A stretch of 53,036 bases of DNA from CAZEGV01 sp964511645 (GCA_964511645.1 CAZEGV010000009.1:1-53036); one strand, 5' to 3'; positions 8,483 to 17,972 are shown, numbered from the stretch's first letter. Numbers and translations are program-made. The notes: generated from the sequence alone by a model not told the origin.

Positions 8483-10443
8483 TAAAACTGTCCATTATCA
8501 TTGTTAATTATAATGTTTGTTATTTTTTGGAACAAGCACTGAAATCGGTTCAAAAAGCAACTCAAAATATTGATGCGGAAATATTTGTTGTAGACAATGA
8601 TTCAGCTGATAAGTCTGTAGAGTTAGTAAAGGAAAAGTTTTCCGATATAATTTTAATTGACAATAAAGAAAACTTAGGGTTTTCTAAAGCTAATAACCAA
8701 GCCATACATCAAGCCAAAGGTGAATATGTTTTATTATTAAATCCTGATACAATTGTTGAGGAAGATACGTTTGAAAAATGTATCGAGTTTATGGATACAC
8801 ATCCTGATGCAGGTGGACTAGGTGTAAAAATGGTAGATGGAAAAGGTGAGTTCTTGCCTGAGTCTAAAAGAGGATTACCTACTCCTTGGGTTGCTTTTTA
8901 TAAAATATCTGGCCTGTCAGCATTATTTCCTAAATCAAAAACTTTTGGGAAATACCATTTAGGTTACCTTGACAAGAAAAAAACGCATGAGATTGATGTT
9001 TTATCTGGAGCGTTTATGTTCATGCGGAAAGAAGCTTTAGATAAGGTTGGAGTACTTGATGAAGATTATTTCATGTATGGGGAGGATATAGATTTATCAT
9101 ACCGAATCATACAGGGTGGATATAAGAATTATTATTATCCGCATACTAGAATCATTCATTACAAAGGAGAAAGTACAAAAAAAACATCTGTTAATTATGT
9201 TTTTATTTTTTATGGTGCGATGAAAAAATTTGCTAAAAAGCATTTTTCACCTAAAAAAGCAGGTTTGTTTAATGTCTTAATTAACATTGCGATTTACTCG
9301 AAGGCTGTACTTGATATTATAAAAAATCTACTCAGAGATGTTCGCGGATCACTAGTTAGTGGTGGGTTAATATGGGCTTGCATGTATTTTATTACCAAAT
9401 ATTGGGAATCACATTATAAACCAGAAAATAGTCATTTTCCTTTACAATATTTCACTATTATTTTACCGATATATGTATTAGTGTGGTTAGCCACTAATTA
9501 TTATAGCGGAGGCAATGATAAGCCTTTAAAGTTTTTTAAGATTATTAGAGGAGCAATAATAGGGGTTTTAGTCATAGCAGCAGTATCCAACTTTATAGAC
9601 ATGTACCGATATTCTAAGGCCTTAATTATTTTAGGAGGTATTGTCAGTATTGTAGTGCTTAGTCTCAAGCAAATCATCACTTATTACCTCACACATAAAA
9701 GCTTAAGTTTTGGTAAAGAAAAAGAAAACAAAATAGCAATTATAGGTACTAAAACCGAATATGACAGGGTAATTCGGTTGCTGATCTCTTTACATCTTAA
9801 TGTAAAGTCTTTAGGTTATATTTCGGCAGAGGATATAAATGATTCGGATAAAAACTACCTTGGATCTCTGCATCAAATAGATGAAATTATAAATATTCAT
9901 CAAATAGATGAAATTATTTTCTGTTCTAAAGATATTGATACTCAAACGGTTATTTCTACCATGATGAGCCTTAGTAGTAAGTTTATTAGTTTCAAAATCA
10001 CTCCAGATAACAGTGATTATATCATAGGTAGTGACTCTCGCAATCACCCTGGGGATTTGTACGCCATTGAGATCAAACTTAATATTAGTAAAAACTCTAA
10101 TTTAAGAAATAAACGTACATTAGACATTTTATCTTCGATCTTATTCTTACTGACTTTTCCTATTAGTACATGGTTTGTTAAACAAAAAACCATGTACCTA
10201 AGCAATAGTCTTAGCGTGCTATTAGGAAGTCAATCCTGGGTAGGATTTTCTGAGTACAAAGATTTATCTCTTCCTAAGCTTAAAAAAGGTGTTATCTCAC
10301 CCACAACAGAATTGCCTAATAATCGTAATAATATACAGATTAAAAAACAACTGGATTTTTTATACGCCAAAAACTATCAAGTGATTGATGATATCAAATT
10401 GATTTTTAAATTCTTCCCTCTTCTTGGAGGTACAAGTAAATAG
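8479..10443 (+). CDS. GT2 glycosyltransferase fused to a sugar-phosphotransferase-like membrane tail
   Basis: A 654-aa fusion. Residues 1 to about 260 form a rhamnosyltransferase-like GT2 domain (LSIIIVNYNV, VDNDSADKS, NLGFSKANNQ, LLNPDT, EDIDLSYR). Next come about three or four membrane helices (about 295-400), a Rossmann-like region starting KIAIIGTKTEYDRVI, and a C-terminal part resembling polyprenyl glycosylphosphotransferases: a KRTLDILSSILFLLTFP helix, then SWVGF, LPKLKKGVISP and YAKNYQVIDDIKLI. The catalytic stretch normally lying between the helix and SWVG is missing, so this half is probably not an active phosphotransferase. The start is TTG, overlapping the recR stop (TTGA). The likely role is surface polysaccharide or lipid-linked glycan synthesis; acceptor unknown. 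Confidence 0.8.
   Translation: MIKLSIIIVNYNVCYFLEQALKSVQKATQNIDAEIFVVDNDSADKSVELVKEKFSDIILIDNKENLGFSKANNQAIHQAKGEYVLLLNPDTIVEEDTFEKCIEFMDTHPDAGGLGVKMVDGKGEFLPESKRGLPTPWVAFYKISGLSALFPKSKTFGKYHLGYLDKKKTHEIDVLSGAFMFMRKEALDKVGVLDEDYFMYGEDIDLSYRIIQGGYKNYYYPHTRIIHYKGESTKKTSVNYVFIFYGAMKKFAKKHFSPKKAGLFNVLINIAIYSKAVLDIIKNLLRDVRGSLVSGGLIWACMYFITKYWESHYKPENSHFPLQYFTIILPIYVLVWLATNYYSGGNDKPLKFFKIIRGAIIGVLVIAAVSNFIDMYRYSKALIILGGIVSIVVLSLKQIITYYLTHKSLSFGKEKENKIAIIGTKTEYDRVIRLLISLHLNVKSLGYISAEDINDSDKNYLGSLHQIDEIINIHQIDEIIFCSKDIDTQTVISTMMSLSSKFISFKITPDNSDYIIGSDSRNHPGDLYAIEIKLNISKNSNLRNKRTLDILSSILFLLTFPISTWFVKQKTMYLSNSLSVLLGSQSWVGFSEYKDLSLPKLKKGVISPTTELPNNRNNIQIKKQLDFLYAKNYQVIDDIKLIFKFFPLLGGTSK
9871..9917 (+). 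repeat. 20-bp direct repeat inside the glycosyltransferase gene
   Basis: CATCAAATAGATGAAATTAT occurs at 9871-9890 and again, identical, at 9898-9917. The period is 27 bases, so the protein carries a near-perfect nine-residue duplication (HQIDEIINI, HQIDEIIFC) in frame. Confidence 0.9.
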
Positions 10444-10445
10444 GC

Positions 10446-10606
10446 TAGTGAGGGTTAAAACTCTTTTATCAAAACATAACGATGTATATACTCTTAGTTA
10501 CCTACAAGTAAAAAATCTAGATAAAATGAAATATCAACTAAAAAATACACTTAGAAAATCATTTTTAAAAGCAAAAAAGGAACTAAGACCGTTGCAAGGT
10601 GAGTAG
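10446..10606 (+). CDS. Possible small lysine-rich ORF
   Basis: An open frame starting at the GTG at 10446 encodes about 53 residues ending KKELRPLQGE; an internal ATG at 10528 would give 26 residues. It is basic and lysine-rich with no recognised motif. It follows the glycosyltransferase stop by 2 bases. It may be a real co-transcribed small protein or chance coding in AT-rich DNA. Confidence 0.2.
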
Positions 10607-10617
10607 TTTATTTTTCG

Positions 10618-10625
10618 TATCTTTG
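10618..10625 (+). promoter_or_regulatory. -7 element for the T9SS cargo gene
   Basis: TATCTTTG fits TAnnTTTG, 27 bases before the ATG. A TTG at 10592-10594 lies 23 bases upstream and could serve as the -33 element. Confidence 0.55.
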
Positions 10626-10652
10626 TGAGGGGCAATACCTGATTATGAAATT

Positions 10653-12128
10653 ATGGAAAATTTATTACAACCTAATATTCGAATTATTGTTGTGGGCTTA
10701 TTGCTTTCGATGAGTTTGAACACTGTCTCTGCAGTAACATATACCTCTACTCAAAATGGTTCTTGGTCTGATGCTTCTACATGGGGTGGTGTTGGCCCAC
10801 CATCAGCTACAGGAGCTGGTGGTGATGTTTTTATTATTAATCATACTGTAACAAGATCATTTACAAATGGTTTTGGTGCAAGAATTTTTACCATAAATAA
10901 TGGGGGGACATTACATAATATTGGAAAATTAAATTTTGGATTTGGAGGAGAAATAACGATAAATTTAGGTGGGACAATATCAAGTAATGATGAAATTGTA
11001 ATTAATACAGGGGGAGGGGGTGCACCTACTAATGTTATCAATGGGACTTTGAGTGCTAATACGATTACTATTAATTCCTCTAAAACAATAGGTACTCCTA
11101 CTATTACAGCAACAGACTTTATTATAGAGGGTAGTGCTCAATTTAATATTACCGGAGGTTCAATCACAACTACTGATGAGATTATAGTTAAAGGAAGTGG
11201 GACCTCTACTATAGGTGCTGAGATAACTGCAGGAACTTCCTTTACTGTACAAAATGGTGTGAATTTAACAGTTACTGGCGACATTATGGTTGGTACTGAT
11301 TTTAATATTTTTGGGTCAAATGCAGTAATTCTTACTAGTGGTACAATTGATATAGGAGGGGGGTTAAACGGGGGTAGCGGATCGGCAAATTTAACAATCA
11401 ACGGTTCACTTACCGCAACTGATATTAGCCTAGGGGGTACTACTACTCTTAAAGGTACAGGTGATTTTACATATAACACCTATAATCAGGCAAACGGAAC
11501 AGGAGTTACTTGTGGGGGAGTTAAACCAGTGATTCCGACCCCACTCGCAGGGCCTGCCTCTTATGATTTAGCTACTTGTGCTGGCGGTCTTCTTCCCGTG
11601 ATATTTTCTTACTTTGACGTGAGTTGTAGTAATGGTGACATTCAGTTAATTTGGGAGACATCAAAAGAAAAAAATAATTCTCATTTTAACATAGAGGGTT
11701 CAGTAGATGCTACTTCGTTTCAGAAGGTTGGAGAGGTCATAGGGAGTGGTACAACTTACAAACCTACTGTGTATTCATATATACTAGAAACTCAGTCTGA
11801 TTATAAATATTACAGACTCAAACAGGTAGATTATGATAGAGAATTTGATCACTCAAATGTGGTGTCAGCTACTTGTAAAGTACTCAGTGATATTATACTC
11901 TTCCCAACAGTAAGCTTAAATGCTTTGTTTACTTTAAGGGTGATAAATCCTGAAGAAATTCTTTATATAGATTTATATTCTATACAAGGAAAAAAGGTAC
12001 ATAGCCAAGTGATAGAGTATCCTGTAGTAAATAATAAACTAAGCTTCCAAGGCTTAGCAAGTGGTGCTTATATAGCTAGAGTGAGATCAAATTCAGGACT
12101 TATAACAGCAAAAATTATTATCGAGTAA
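10653..12128 (+). CDS. Secreted beta-helix-like protein with a T9SS sorting domain
   Basis: A 491-aa exported protein. An N-terminal signal sequence (IIVVGLLLSMSLNTVSA) is followed by YTSTQNGSWSDASTWGGVGP, a segment often seen at the start of Bacteroidota surface adhesin-like proteins. About 250 residues of Gly/Thr/Asn-rich short strands then suggest a beta-helix. Residues about 315-400 look like an Ig-like beta-sandwich (FSYFDVSCSNGDIQLIWETS...YYRLKQVDYD). The last ~75 residues form a type A T9SS C-terminal domain (YIDLYSIQGKKVHSQ ... LASGAYIARVRS ... AKIIIE). It should pass Sec, then T9SS, and be released or anchored at the surface. It is monocistronic and convergent with the next gene, 1 base apart. 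Function beyond surface display is unknown. Confidence 0.85.
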   Translation: MENLLQPNIRIIVVGLLLSMSLNTVSAVTYTSTQNGSWSDASTWGGVGPPSATGAGGDVFIINHTVTRSFTNGFGARIFTINNGGTLHNIGKLNFGFGGEITINLGGTISSNDEIVINTGGGGAPTNVINGTLSANTITINSSKTIGTPTITATDFIIEGSAQFNITGGSITTTDEIIVKGSGTSTIGAEITAGTSFTVQNGVNLTVTGDIMVGTDFNIFGSNAVILTSGTIDIGGGLNGGSGSANLTINGSLTATDISLGGTTTLKGTGDFTYNTYNQANGTGVTCGGVKPVIPTPLAGPASYDLATCAGGLLPVIFSYFDVSCSNGDIQLIWETSKEKNNSHFNIEGSVDATSFQKVGEVIGSGTTYKPTVYSYILETQSDYKYYRLKQVDYDREFDHSNVVSATCKVLSDIILFPTVSLNALFTLRVINPEEILYIDLYSIQGKKVHSQVIEYPVVNNKLSFQGLASGAYIARVRSNSGLITAKIIIE

Positions 12129-12129
12129 G

Positions 12130-12858
12130 TTAAAACTTTAGGTACAATTCTATTTTTTGAATCGTAAGAGAATCTACTCCAGACTTATAAACATCTTGAA
12201 GGTTATTAAACTCATGCTTATCTCGATAGTTGGCGATTTTCTTTACAGATGAGTAATCCAAATAGCCATGACTGAGTAATTCTTTAAAAGTAAGTTGATT
12301 GATTTTAATATATTGATTTGGAACAAGCACTTCTTTTACTATTTGTTTCTTCAGTGCCTCAATTGTCTCTGGCGGAAGTCCATAGACCTCTTTAAGTTGA
12401 GCGGTGGACACAAACCCCCAAACTCTATTTCTATATTTGACAATCCGTTGAGCAAAAACGTTTCCAATTCCTTTTATCTTTTTTAAATCACTTGTATCAG
12501 CTGAGTTTAAATAAATAAAGGGTTCTCTTATAATGACTTGAGCAGGCTTTCGCTCTACATATTGAGGGAAACGTTCATTATTAGACTGTGTTCTCTTTCT
12601 TTTTTTATGGGATTTTTGATTTTTTTCTTTCGGATAATAATTGTTCTCGGATTGTTTTTCTTGAATTGCTATTTTTCTTTCTATATCAAGAGGGATATCA
12701 ATAGATACTTCTTCGATAGGTGCGGGGCTTAAGCTATATCGATAAACTATTGGGACAAGCATAAAAAATATAACAGTAAGTAAAAGTAAAAAGCTACCTC
12801 TCACTTCCTGTTCAGTAAATTCTAAATAATCCCTTAACCATTTGCGAAATTTATCCAT
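12130..12858 (-). CDS. Membrane-anchored helix-hairpin-helix (ComEA-like) protein
   Basis: A 242-aa protein with one N-terminal membrane helix (SFLLLLTVIFFMLVPIVY, about 26-43) and a basic linker (KSHKKRKRTQS). A helix-hairpin-helix segment follows (LNSADTSDLKKIKGIGNVFA) and then a second, more divergent HhH-like unit (LTFKELLSHGYLDYSSVKKI). ComEA-type HhH domains bind double-stranded DNA during uptake, but many Bacteroidota encode such proteins without proven competence. ATG at 12858 is preferred over a TTG 12 bases upstream; it overlaps the end of the symporter gene by 8 bases, the last link in a seven-gene run. Confidence 0.75.
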   Translation of the reverse strand: MDKFRKWLRDYLEFTEQEVRGSFLLLLTVIFFMLVPIVYRYSLSPAPIEEVSIDIPLDIERKIAIQEKQSENNYYPKEKNQKSHKKRKRTQSNNERFPQYVERKPAQVIIREPFIYLNSADTSDLKKIKGIGNVFAQRIVKYRNRVWGFVSTAQLKEVYGLPPETIEALKKQIVKEVLVPNQYIKINQLTFKELLSHGYLDYSSVKKIANYRDKHEFNNLQDVYKSGVDSLTIQKIELYLKF

Positions 12859-14347
12859 GAGATACTCCAATGTGCTTGAGGTAACGACTAAGCTCTTTCT
12901 TTACTTTAGGCATTAAAAAGTATAACCCAATAATATTTGGGAAGCTCATTGCTAATATCATAATGTCAGAAAATTCTAATACAGCCCCCATACTAGAAGC
13001 AGCTCCTATAACTACAAATACACAAAAAAGAGTTTTATAAACAACCATACTTGGGATAGAGTGACCAAACAAATAACCCCAAGACTGAGCTCCATAATAA
13101 GACCAAGAAATCATAGTAGAAAAAGCAAAAAGTATAGCGGCTAGCATAATTACATATTTGGCCCAAGGTATGACGGAGCTAAATGCTTCGGAGGTTAAAG
13201 CCACGCCTTCATAGTCAGTATTGTTATAATAGCCTGTAATGATAAGGACTAAGGCCGTCATTGTACAGACTACAACAGTATCAATAAATGGCTCTAATAA
13301 AGAGACAATACCTTCGCTTGCTGGATATTTTGTTTTAACAGCGGCATGAGCGATTGATGCTGACCCCACTCCAGCTTCGTTAGAGAAAGCTGCTCTTTGA
13401 ATTCCGACCACCATTATTCCAATTACTCCTCCAATACCTGCTTTTAAGCTAAAAGCACTTGTGAAAATCAAGCCAAAAGCCCATGGGATTTTAGTGAAGT
13501 GTGCAAAAAGAACAATCAACGCGGCAAAAACATATATACCTACCATAAAAGGAACAATCTTATCAGTAACTTTTGCAATACTTTTGATACCACCGATAAT
13601 CACTACTGCTACTAATATTGCCATTATAACACCAAAAAACCAACCATTATTGATAAACCAAGTACCTTGTAATGACTCTAGAGTGGCTATTTGTTTGAAG
13701 GCTTGATTAGATTGAAACATATTGCCCCCACCAAAAGAGCCTAAAACTGCGAAAACTGCAAAAATAACCGCAAGCACTTTTCCTAAACTCTTTACTCCAG
13801 CTTCTTTTAAGCCTTGCTCTAGGTAGTACATTGGTCCTCCTCTTACTTCTCCTTGGTCGTTTACTTTTCTGTATTTCACACCCAATGTGCATTCTACAAA
13901 TTTTGAAGACATTCCTAATAGGCCTGCTAAAATCATCCAAAAAGTAGCACCAGGACCGCCTAGACTAATAGCTGCGGCTACTCCTGCTATGTTCCCTAAA
14001 CCTACTGTCCCCGAGAGGGCTGCAGTAAGTGCTTGAAAATGTGACACTTCCCCTTCTTCTTGAGATTCTTTATCATCATATTTTCCCCGTACTATATTAA
14101 TCGCCGTTTTGAATAATCTGATATTAACAAACTTAAAATAAAAAGTAAAAAACACTGCCCCAACAAATAGCCAGACTACAATAAGAGGCAAGGAGACTGT
14201 ATCACCTATTTTTACAGCGTACATGAGGTATGAAAAAGGCTTGGTAACATACTTCGCAAAAAACTCATTAATGTTTTCATCTATATTTCCTGCGGAAGCA
14301 GATAAATTCATTAATAATAATATCAGTACACTAAATATCTTTTTCAT
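12851..14347 (-). CDS. Sodium:alanine/glycine symporter, AGCS family
   Basis: A 498-aa inner-membrane transporter with an N-terminal hydrophobic leader and about 11 helices. Family marks are FQALTAALSGTVGLGNIAGVA, GGPGATFWMILAGLLGMSSKF, GGPMYYLEQGL and AAFSNEAGVGSASIAHAA. The family couples Na+ entry to D/L-alanine or glycine uptake. Its ATG overlaps the TGA of the upstream SDR gene (ATGA). Confidence 0.93.
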   Translation of the reverse strand: MKKIFSVLILLLMNLSASAGNIDENINEFFAKYVTKPFSYLMYAVKIGDTVSLPLIVVWLFVGAVFFTFYFKFVNIRLFKTAINIVRGKYDDKESQEEGEVSHFQALTAALSGTVGLGNIAGVAAAISLGGPGATFWMILAGLLGMSSKFVECTLGVKYRKVNDQGEVRGGPMYYLEQGLKEAGVKSLGKVLAVIFAVFAVLGSFGGGNMFQSNQAFKQIATLESLQGTWFINNGWFFGVIMAILVAVVIIGGIKSIAKVTDKIVPFMVGIYVFAALIVLFAHFTKIPWAFGLIFTSAFSLKAGIGGVIGIMVVGIQRAAFSNEAGVGSASIAHAAVKTKYPASEGIVSLLEPFIDTVVVCTMTALVLIITGYYNNTDYEGVALTSEAFSSVIPWAKYVIMLAAILFAFSTMISWSYYGAQSWGYLFGHSIPSMVVYKTLFCVFVVIGAASSMGAVLEFSDIMILAMSFPNIIGLYFLMPKVKKELSRYLKHIGVSHG

Positions 14348-15261
14348 TGATTTTGAATTTGTTGGTGTAGTAAAGCAATTCCCTCATCAAACGAATGAGG
14401 TTTGTAGCCTAACTCTTTTTTTGCTTTCTCTATAATAAACCCTGTTTTTGATGGTCTTTTTGCAGTTTGTTGAAATTTAAAACCATCCGTTTTATGTATT
14501 AACGATTCATCTAGTTTAAAATATTTCGCAGTTTTGATTGCCATTTTGTATGGTGTAAGTACTTCTTTACCTGATATATTATAAATGCCTTTAGCGTGCT
14601 GTTTCACTATTAAATAACAACCCATTGCTAGATCTTCTGCCAAAGTAGGACTTCTAAACTGGTCGGTAACAACATGAATATCTTTGCCTTCTTCAAGACT
14701 ATTCTTAACCCAAAGTATAATATTAGAACGGCTCATGCCAACTGTAATTCCATAAACAAGTACAGTGCGCACTATTGCCCAGTCACAAGTAGACTTAAAA
14801 ATAATTTTTTCACTTTTTAATTTACTTTCTCCATAATAGCTCAAAGGCTTTGGAATAGCAGATTCCTCATCATAAGGTCCTTCTGTACCGTCAAAAATGA
14901 AGTCTGTAGATAAATGAGTGAAATGAACATTGTTTTTCTCACAGGCTTTTATTAAATATTCAACTGCATTTACATTGAGTAGCGTACATGATTCTTTTTC
15001 TATTTCGCATTGATCTACATTAGTCATTGCCGCAGTATGAATTACATAATCAGGTTGCTCATCTGTGATAATTTTCATGACTTCAGTTTTATCGGTAACA
15101 TCCATGGGTTTAAAAATAAAACCTTCTTTATCTTGAATACGATTATTTCCTCTAGCAGTAGCCACAAAATCAAAGTCTCCTTTTTCTTTTAGTAGTTTTA
15201 CTAATTTTTGTCCCAATAGACCATTAGAACCTGTGATTAAAATTTTCTTTTTATTCTGCAC
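14344..15261 (-). CDS. SDR-family dTDP-4-dehydrorhamnose reductase-like protein
   Basis: A 305-aa Rossmann enzyme with the NAD(P)-binding GSNGLLGQKLV near the N-terminus and a YYGESK active-site motif (YxxxK). HTAAMTNVDQCE and LSTDFIFDGTEGPYDE are typical of the RfbD/RmlD branch, which reduces dTDP-4-keto-rhamnose. No other rml genes lie nearby, so the exact substrate is uncertain; many Bacteroidota carry stand-alone members. Its start overlaps the cyclophilin gene by 11 bases. Confidence 0.8.
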   Translation of the reverse strand: MQNKKKILITGSNGLLGQKLVKLLKEKGDFDFVATARGNNRIQDKEGFIFKPMDVTDKTEVMKIITDEQPDYVIHTAAMTNVDQCEIEKESCTLLNVNAVEYLIKACEKNNVHFTHLSTDFIFDGTEGPYDEESAIPKPLSYYGESKLKSEKIIFKSTCDWAIVRTVLVYGITVGMSRSNIILWVKNSLEEGKDIHVVTDQFRSPTLAEDLAMGCYLIVKQHAKGIYNISGKEVLTPYKMAIKTAKYFKLDESLIHKTDGFKFQQTAKRPSKTGFIIEKAKKELGYKPHSFDEGIALLHQQIQNQ

Positions 15262-15925
15262 CTTCTTCTTTTATAATAACTGGGTATTGATACCCAGTCC
15301 ATGCTGTTACAGAATCCCTAGGAACTGTTTCAGTTGTGATGGTCATCAATATATTTACCTTAGGTCTATCTCTTGTATTTTTGGGTTGTAGGGCAATCCT
15401 AGAAACTACTTCTAGCCCTTCAAACACTTCTCCAAATACGGTGTAATTTTTATCTAAAAAATGAGTACCTTCTTTTGGTTCAACAATATAAAACTGACTT
15501 CCACTAGAACGTTTGTCTGGATTACTAGGCCCACCGATTCTGGCCGCAGCTAACGCACCTCTTTTGTGTTCAAATTGAGAAAAGAATTCTGCGGGAACTG
15601 TGTACCCAGGTCCTCCTTGTCCATCATTATTAGGGTCTTCATCCTTAGAGTTTGGGTCTCCGCCCTGAATCATAAATCCTGAGATAATTCTATGAAAAGT
15701 AGTAGAATCATAAAACCCTTCTTTTGTGAGCTTTAAGAAGTTAGCTTTGTGAGCCTTTGTCTCTTCATATAACACAGCCTTTATTTCTCCAAACTTGGTA
15801 TTGATAACAATTATCTCATCTGTTGGGATTACTGTTTCTTTATGTTGTTTGCAACAAGTTTTTGATTTTTTTGCGCAAGCAGTGAATATTAAAACTGTTG
15901 CGATACCTAATATTATTTGTTTCAT
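15251..15925 (-). CDS. Cyclophilin-type peptidyl-prolyl isomerase lipoprotein
   Basis: A 224-aa envelope folding factor. The signal peptide ends in a lipobox with Cys17 (LIFTAC). The cyclophilin core shows FHRIISGFMIQGGDP, a Gly/Asn-rich insert, GALAAARIGGPSNPDKRSSG, SQFYIV and FGEVFEGLEVV. It carries the FHR and SQF signature residues and probably acts in the periplasm. Its start overlaps the hemC end by 4 bases. A second, cytoplasmic cyclophilin is at 18646-19086. Confidence 0.9.
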   Translation of the reverse strand: MKQIILGIATVLIFTACAKKSKTCCKQHKETVIPTDEIIVINTKFGEIKAVLYEETKAHKANFLKLTKEGFYDSTTFHRIISGFMIQGGDPNSKDEDPNNDGQGGPGYTVPAEFFSQFEHKRGALAAARIGGPSNPDKRSSGSQFYIVEPKEGTHFLDKNYTVFGEVFEGLEVVSRIALQPKNTRDRPKVNILMTITTETVPRDSVTAWTGYQYPVIIKEEGAE

Positions 15926-16845
15926 TTTTTTTCTTTTATAGATTTTAAAATTTCTTTTCCGCCATTTTTAAGTACCCATTCTGCCAATTGCTCTCCTATT
16001 TCTTCGCTTTGCAATAAATCACCTTTTATTGTTTTTTCTACTTTTTTATTTCCGTCAAGGCTTACTATTCCTGCTGTCATTGTCATTGACATACCTTTAT
16101 GCGTAGCGTGTCCATAAGACGGAATGCTACAGCCCCCTTCTAGTACGGCTAGATAAGCTCGTTCTGCTTCAATGCAAAAGGCAGTTTCTTCGTGATTAAG
16201 TTGATTTTGAATGGTTTCGAGCATTCCAATATCAATTTTATCAATACAAATTTGTATAGCCACAGAGCCTTGACCTACAGGAGGTACAAACTGCTTCATG
16301 TCTAACTCTTGTACAATATATTTGTTGAGCTTCATACGATTGACTCCAGCATAAGCCAAGATCATGGCATCACAAGATCCATCTTTCATTTTCTGGAAGC
16401 GAGTTTGAAGATTGCCTCTCATGTCTACAATCTTAGCTTTGGGGTAATTGCTTTTTAAAATCGCCACTCTTCTTGTAGATGAAGTACCTATTGTGATTTC
16501 ATCATCAATTAAAATGTCTTTATTATAGCTCACCAAAACATCACAAGCTTTTTCTCTTTTGCCAAAAGCAATTAGTGGTAAATCGTTTGGTAGTATTGCC
16601 ATTACATCTTTGGCACTGTGTACGGCAATGTCTATTTCACCTTTTCTAAGAGCTGTTTCTAATTCTTCAGTAAAGACTCCTTTACTTCCTATTTTTGACA
16701 ATGACTTATCTAATATTTTATCACCTTTAGTTTCGATAATGACCAATTCAGCTTTGATATTGCCATTTTCTTCTAATGAACTTTTGATGTGTTCAGCTTG
16801 CCACAGGGCGAGTTTTGAACCTCTAGTGCCTATTTTTATCTTCAT
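15922..16845 (-). CDS. hemC: Hydroxymethylbilane synthase (porphobilinogen deaminase)
   Basis: A 307-aa cytoplasmic enzyme that joins four porphobilinogens into hydroxymethylbilane for haem synthesis. It shows IGTRGSKLALWQA at the start, the catalytic Asp in VHSAKD (D80), GTSSTRR, the DMRGNLQTR segment, and the dipyrromethane cofactor cysteine in LEGGCSIP (C239). Full length. Other haem genes are not adjacent; it is held between holB (4-base overlap) and the cyclophilin gene. Confidence 0.96.
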   Translation of the reverse strand: MKIKIGTRGSKLALWQAEHIKSSLEENGNIKAELVIIETKGDKILDKSLSKIGSKGVFTEELETALRKGEIDIAVHSAKDVMAILPNDLPLIAFGKREKACDVLVSYNKDILIDDEITIGTSSTRRVAILKSNYPKAKIVDMRGNLQTRFQKMKDGSCDAMILAYAGVNRMKLNKYIVQELDMKQFVPPVGQGSVAIQICIDKIDIGMLETIQNQLNHEETAFCIEAERAYLAVLEGGCSIPSYGHATHKGMSMTMTAGIVSLDGNKKVEKTIKGDLLQSEEIGEQLAEWVLKNGGKEILKSIKEKK

Positions 16846-17969
16846 TTTGATTTGAATATTTTACTAATGCTAAGCGATAAGTCTAAGAATACTATCTTAG
16901 CATTTACGTTACGTTCTATATGGTAATAAGCCTCTTCGAGAAGTGGCACTATATTTTCTAATTTTTCTCTTGTGACTACTACCGAAAATTTCTGAACAAA
17001 TTGCTTGTCTTCCTCTTGTGCCCTGATTAAGTCTTGCACTTCGCCATGCATTAGCAATATATTTCTCATAGTATTTAATCCAACTTGGAAAAGCATTTTT
17101 TGAGCATCTTTACTTGTTTTAGAATATTTATCGGCATCCTTTACAAGGATATCAAACTTCATTCCGTAGCAAGTTCTCATCCAAGTTTGAAAATAAGCTT
17201 CTACCTCGTCACTGTTATTGTGGTCTATCAATTTGATTGCTTCATGCAAATCCCCGTCTGCCATTAACGCTATTCTACCAGATTCTTCGGGTAGTAGTTG
17301 CATTTTACTCTCCAAAAAAGTAGTGACTTCTACATCTGAGAAGGGCGGAATTTGTACCGATTGACAACGAGAAATAATTGTTGTGATGTTTTTTTCTATA
17401 TCACTTGTCACTAACAAAAACAAAGTTTTTTCTGGGGGCTCTTCTAAGTTTTTAAGAATTGCATTGGCGGCAGGAATGTTCATTTTCTCTGGCATCCAAA
17501 CTAAAACAATTTTATAACCTCCTTTAAATGATTTTAAGGATAAAAACTGCTTAATATACCTAGCGTTGTCTACCGAGATAATGCATTGCTTGTTGTCTGC
17601 TTGAATCGTTTCTGCCCAATCAAATTCTACTCGATACGGAGATGCGATTAAAAACTCTCTCCAAGTTTTTTGTAAAAACGTTTTATGATTATCGACCTCC
17701 TTTCCAGACTTCTTATAGCTAGGGTATACAAAGTGTACGTCAGGATGAATGTGTTTTTCCATTTTCTTACATGAGTCACATTCTCCACAAGCATCATTCT
17801 CAACAGTGTTTTCGCAATTGACATAGGTAGCAAAAGCCAATGCTAATGCTAAATTAGCAGAGCCTTTTCTTCCGATAAACATTTGAGCATGTGCTACATG
17901 ATTTTGTTTAACGGAATTTGTTAAAGCTTGCTTGATATCCGTTAGTCCATATATATCTGAAAATAACAT
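16842..17969 (-). CDS. holB: DNA polymerase III delta' subunit
   Basis: A 375-aa clamp-loader subunit. It has the N-terminal HAQMFIGRKGSANLALALAF region, in which the Walker A is degenerate as usual in delta'. A four-cysteine zinc module follows (CENTVENDACGECDSCKKM), then the sensor-like PAANAILKNLEEPPEKTLFLL and TIISRCQSVQIPPFS, where the SRC motif is diagnostic. It lies 3 bases after the FMN reductase gene and overlaps hemC. Confidence 0.93.
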   Translation of the reverse strand: MLFSDIYGLTDIKQALTNSVKQNHVAHAQMFIGRKGSANLALALAFATYVNCENTVENDACGECDSCKKMEKHIHPDVHFVYPSYKKSGKEVDNHKTFLQKTWREFLIASPYRVEFDWAETIQADNKQCIISVDNARYIKQFLSLKSFKGGYKIVLVWMPEKMNIPAANAILKNLEEPPEKTLFLLVTSDIEKNITTIISRCQSVQIPPFSDVEVTTFLESKMQLLPEESGRIALMADGDLHEAIKLIDHNNSDEVEAYFQTWMRTCYGMKFDILVKDADKYSKTSKDAQKMLFQVGLNTMRNILLMHGEVQDLIRAQEEDKQFVQKFSVVVTREKLENIVPLLEEAYYHIERNVNAKIVFLDLSLSISKIFKSK

Positions 17970-17972
17970 ACC

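Noticed and set aside
12130..12858. Competence (comEA) gene linked to TTAGCGGAAGC as a DNA uptake word
   Set aside because: An attractive link, but the HhH protein is of a type common outside competence and no other com genes are in the window, so I do not claim it.
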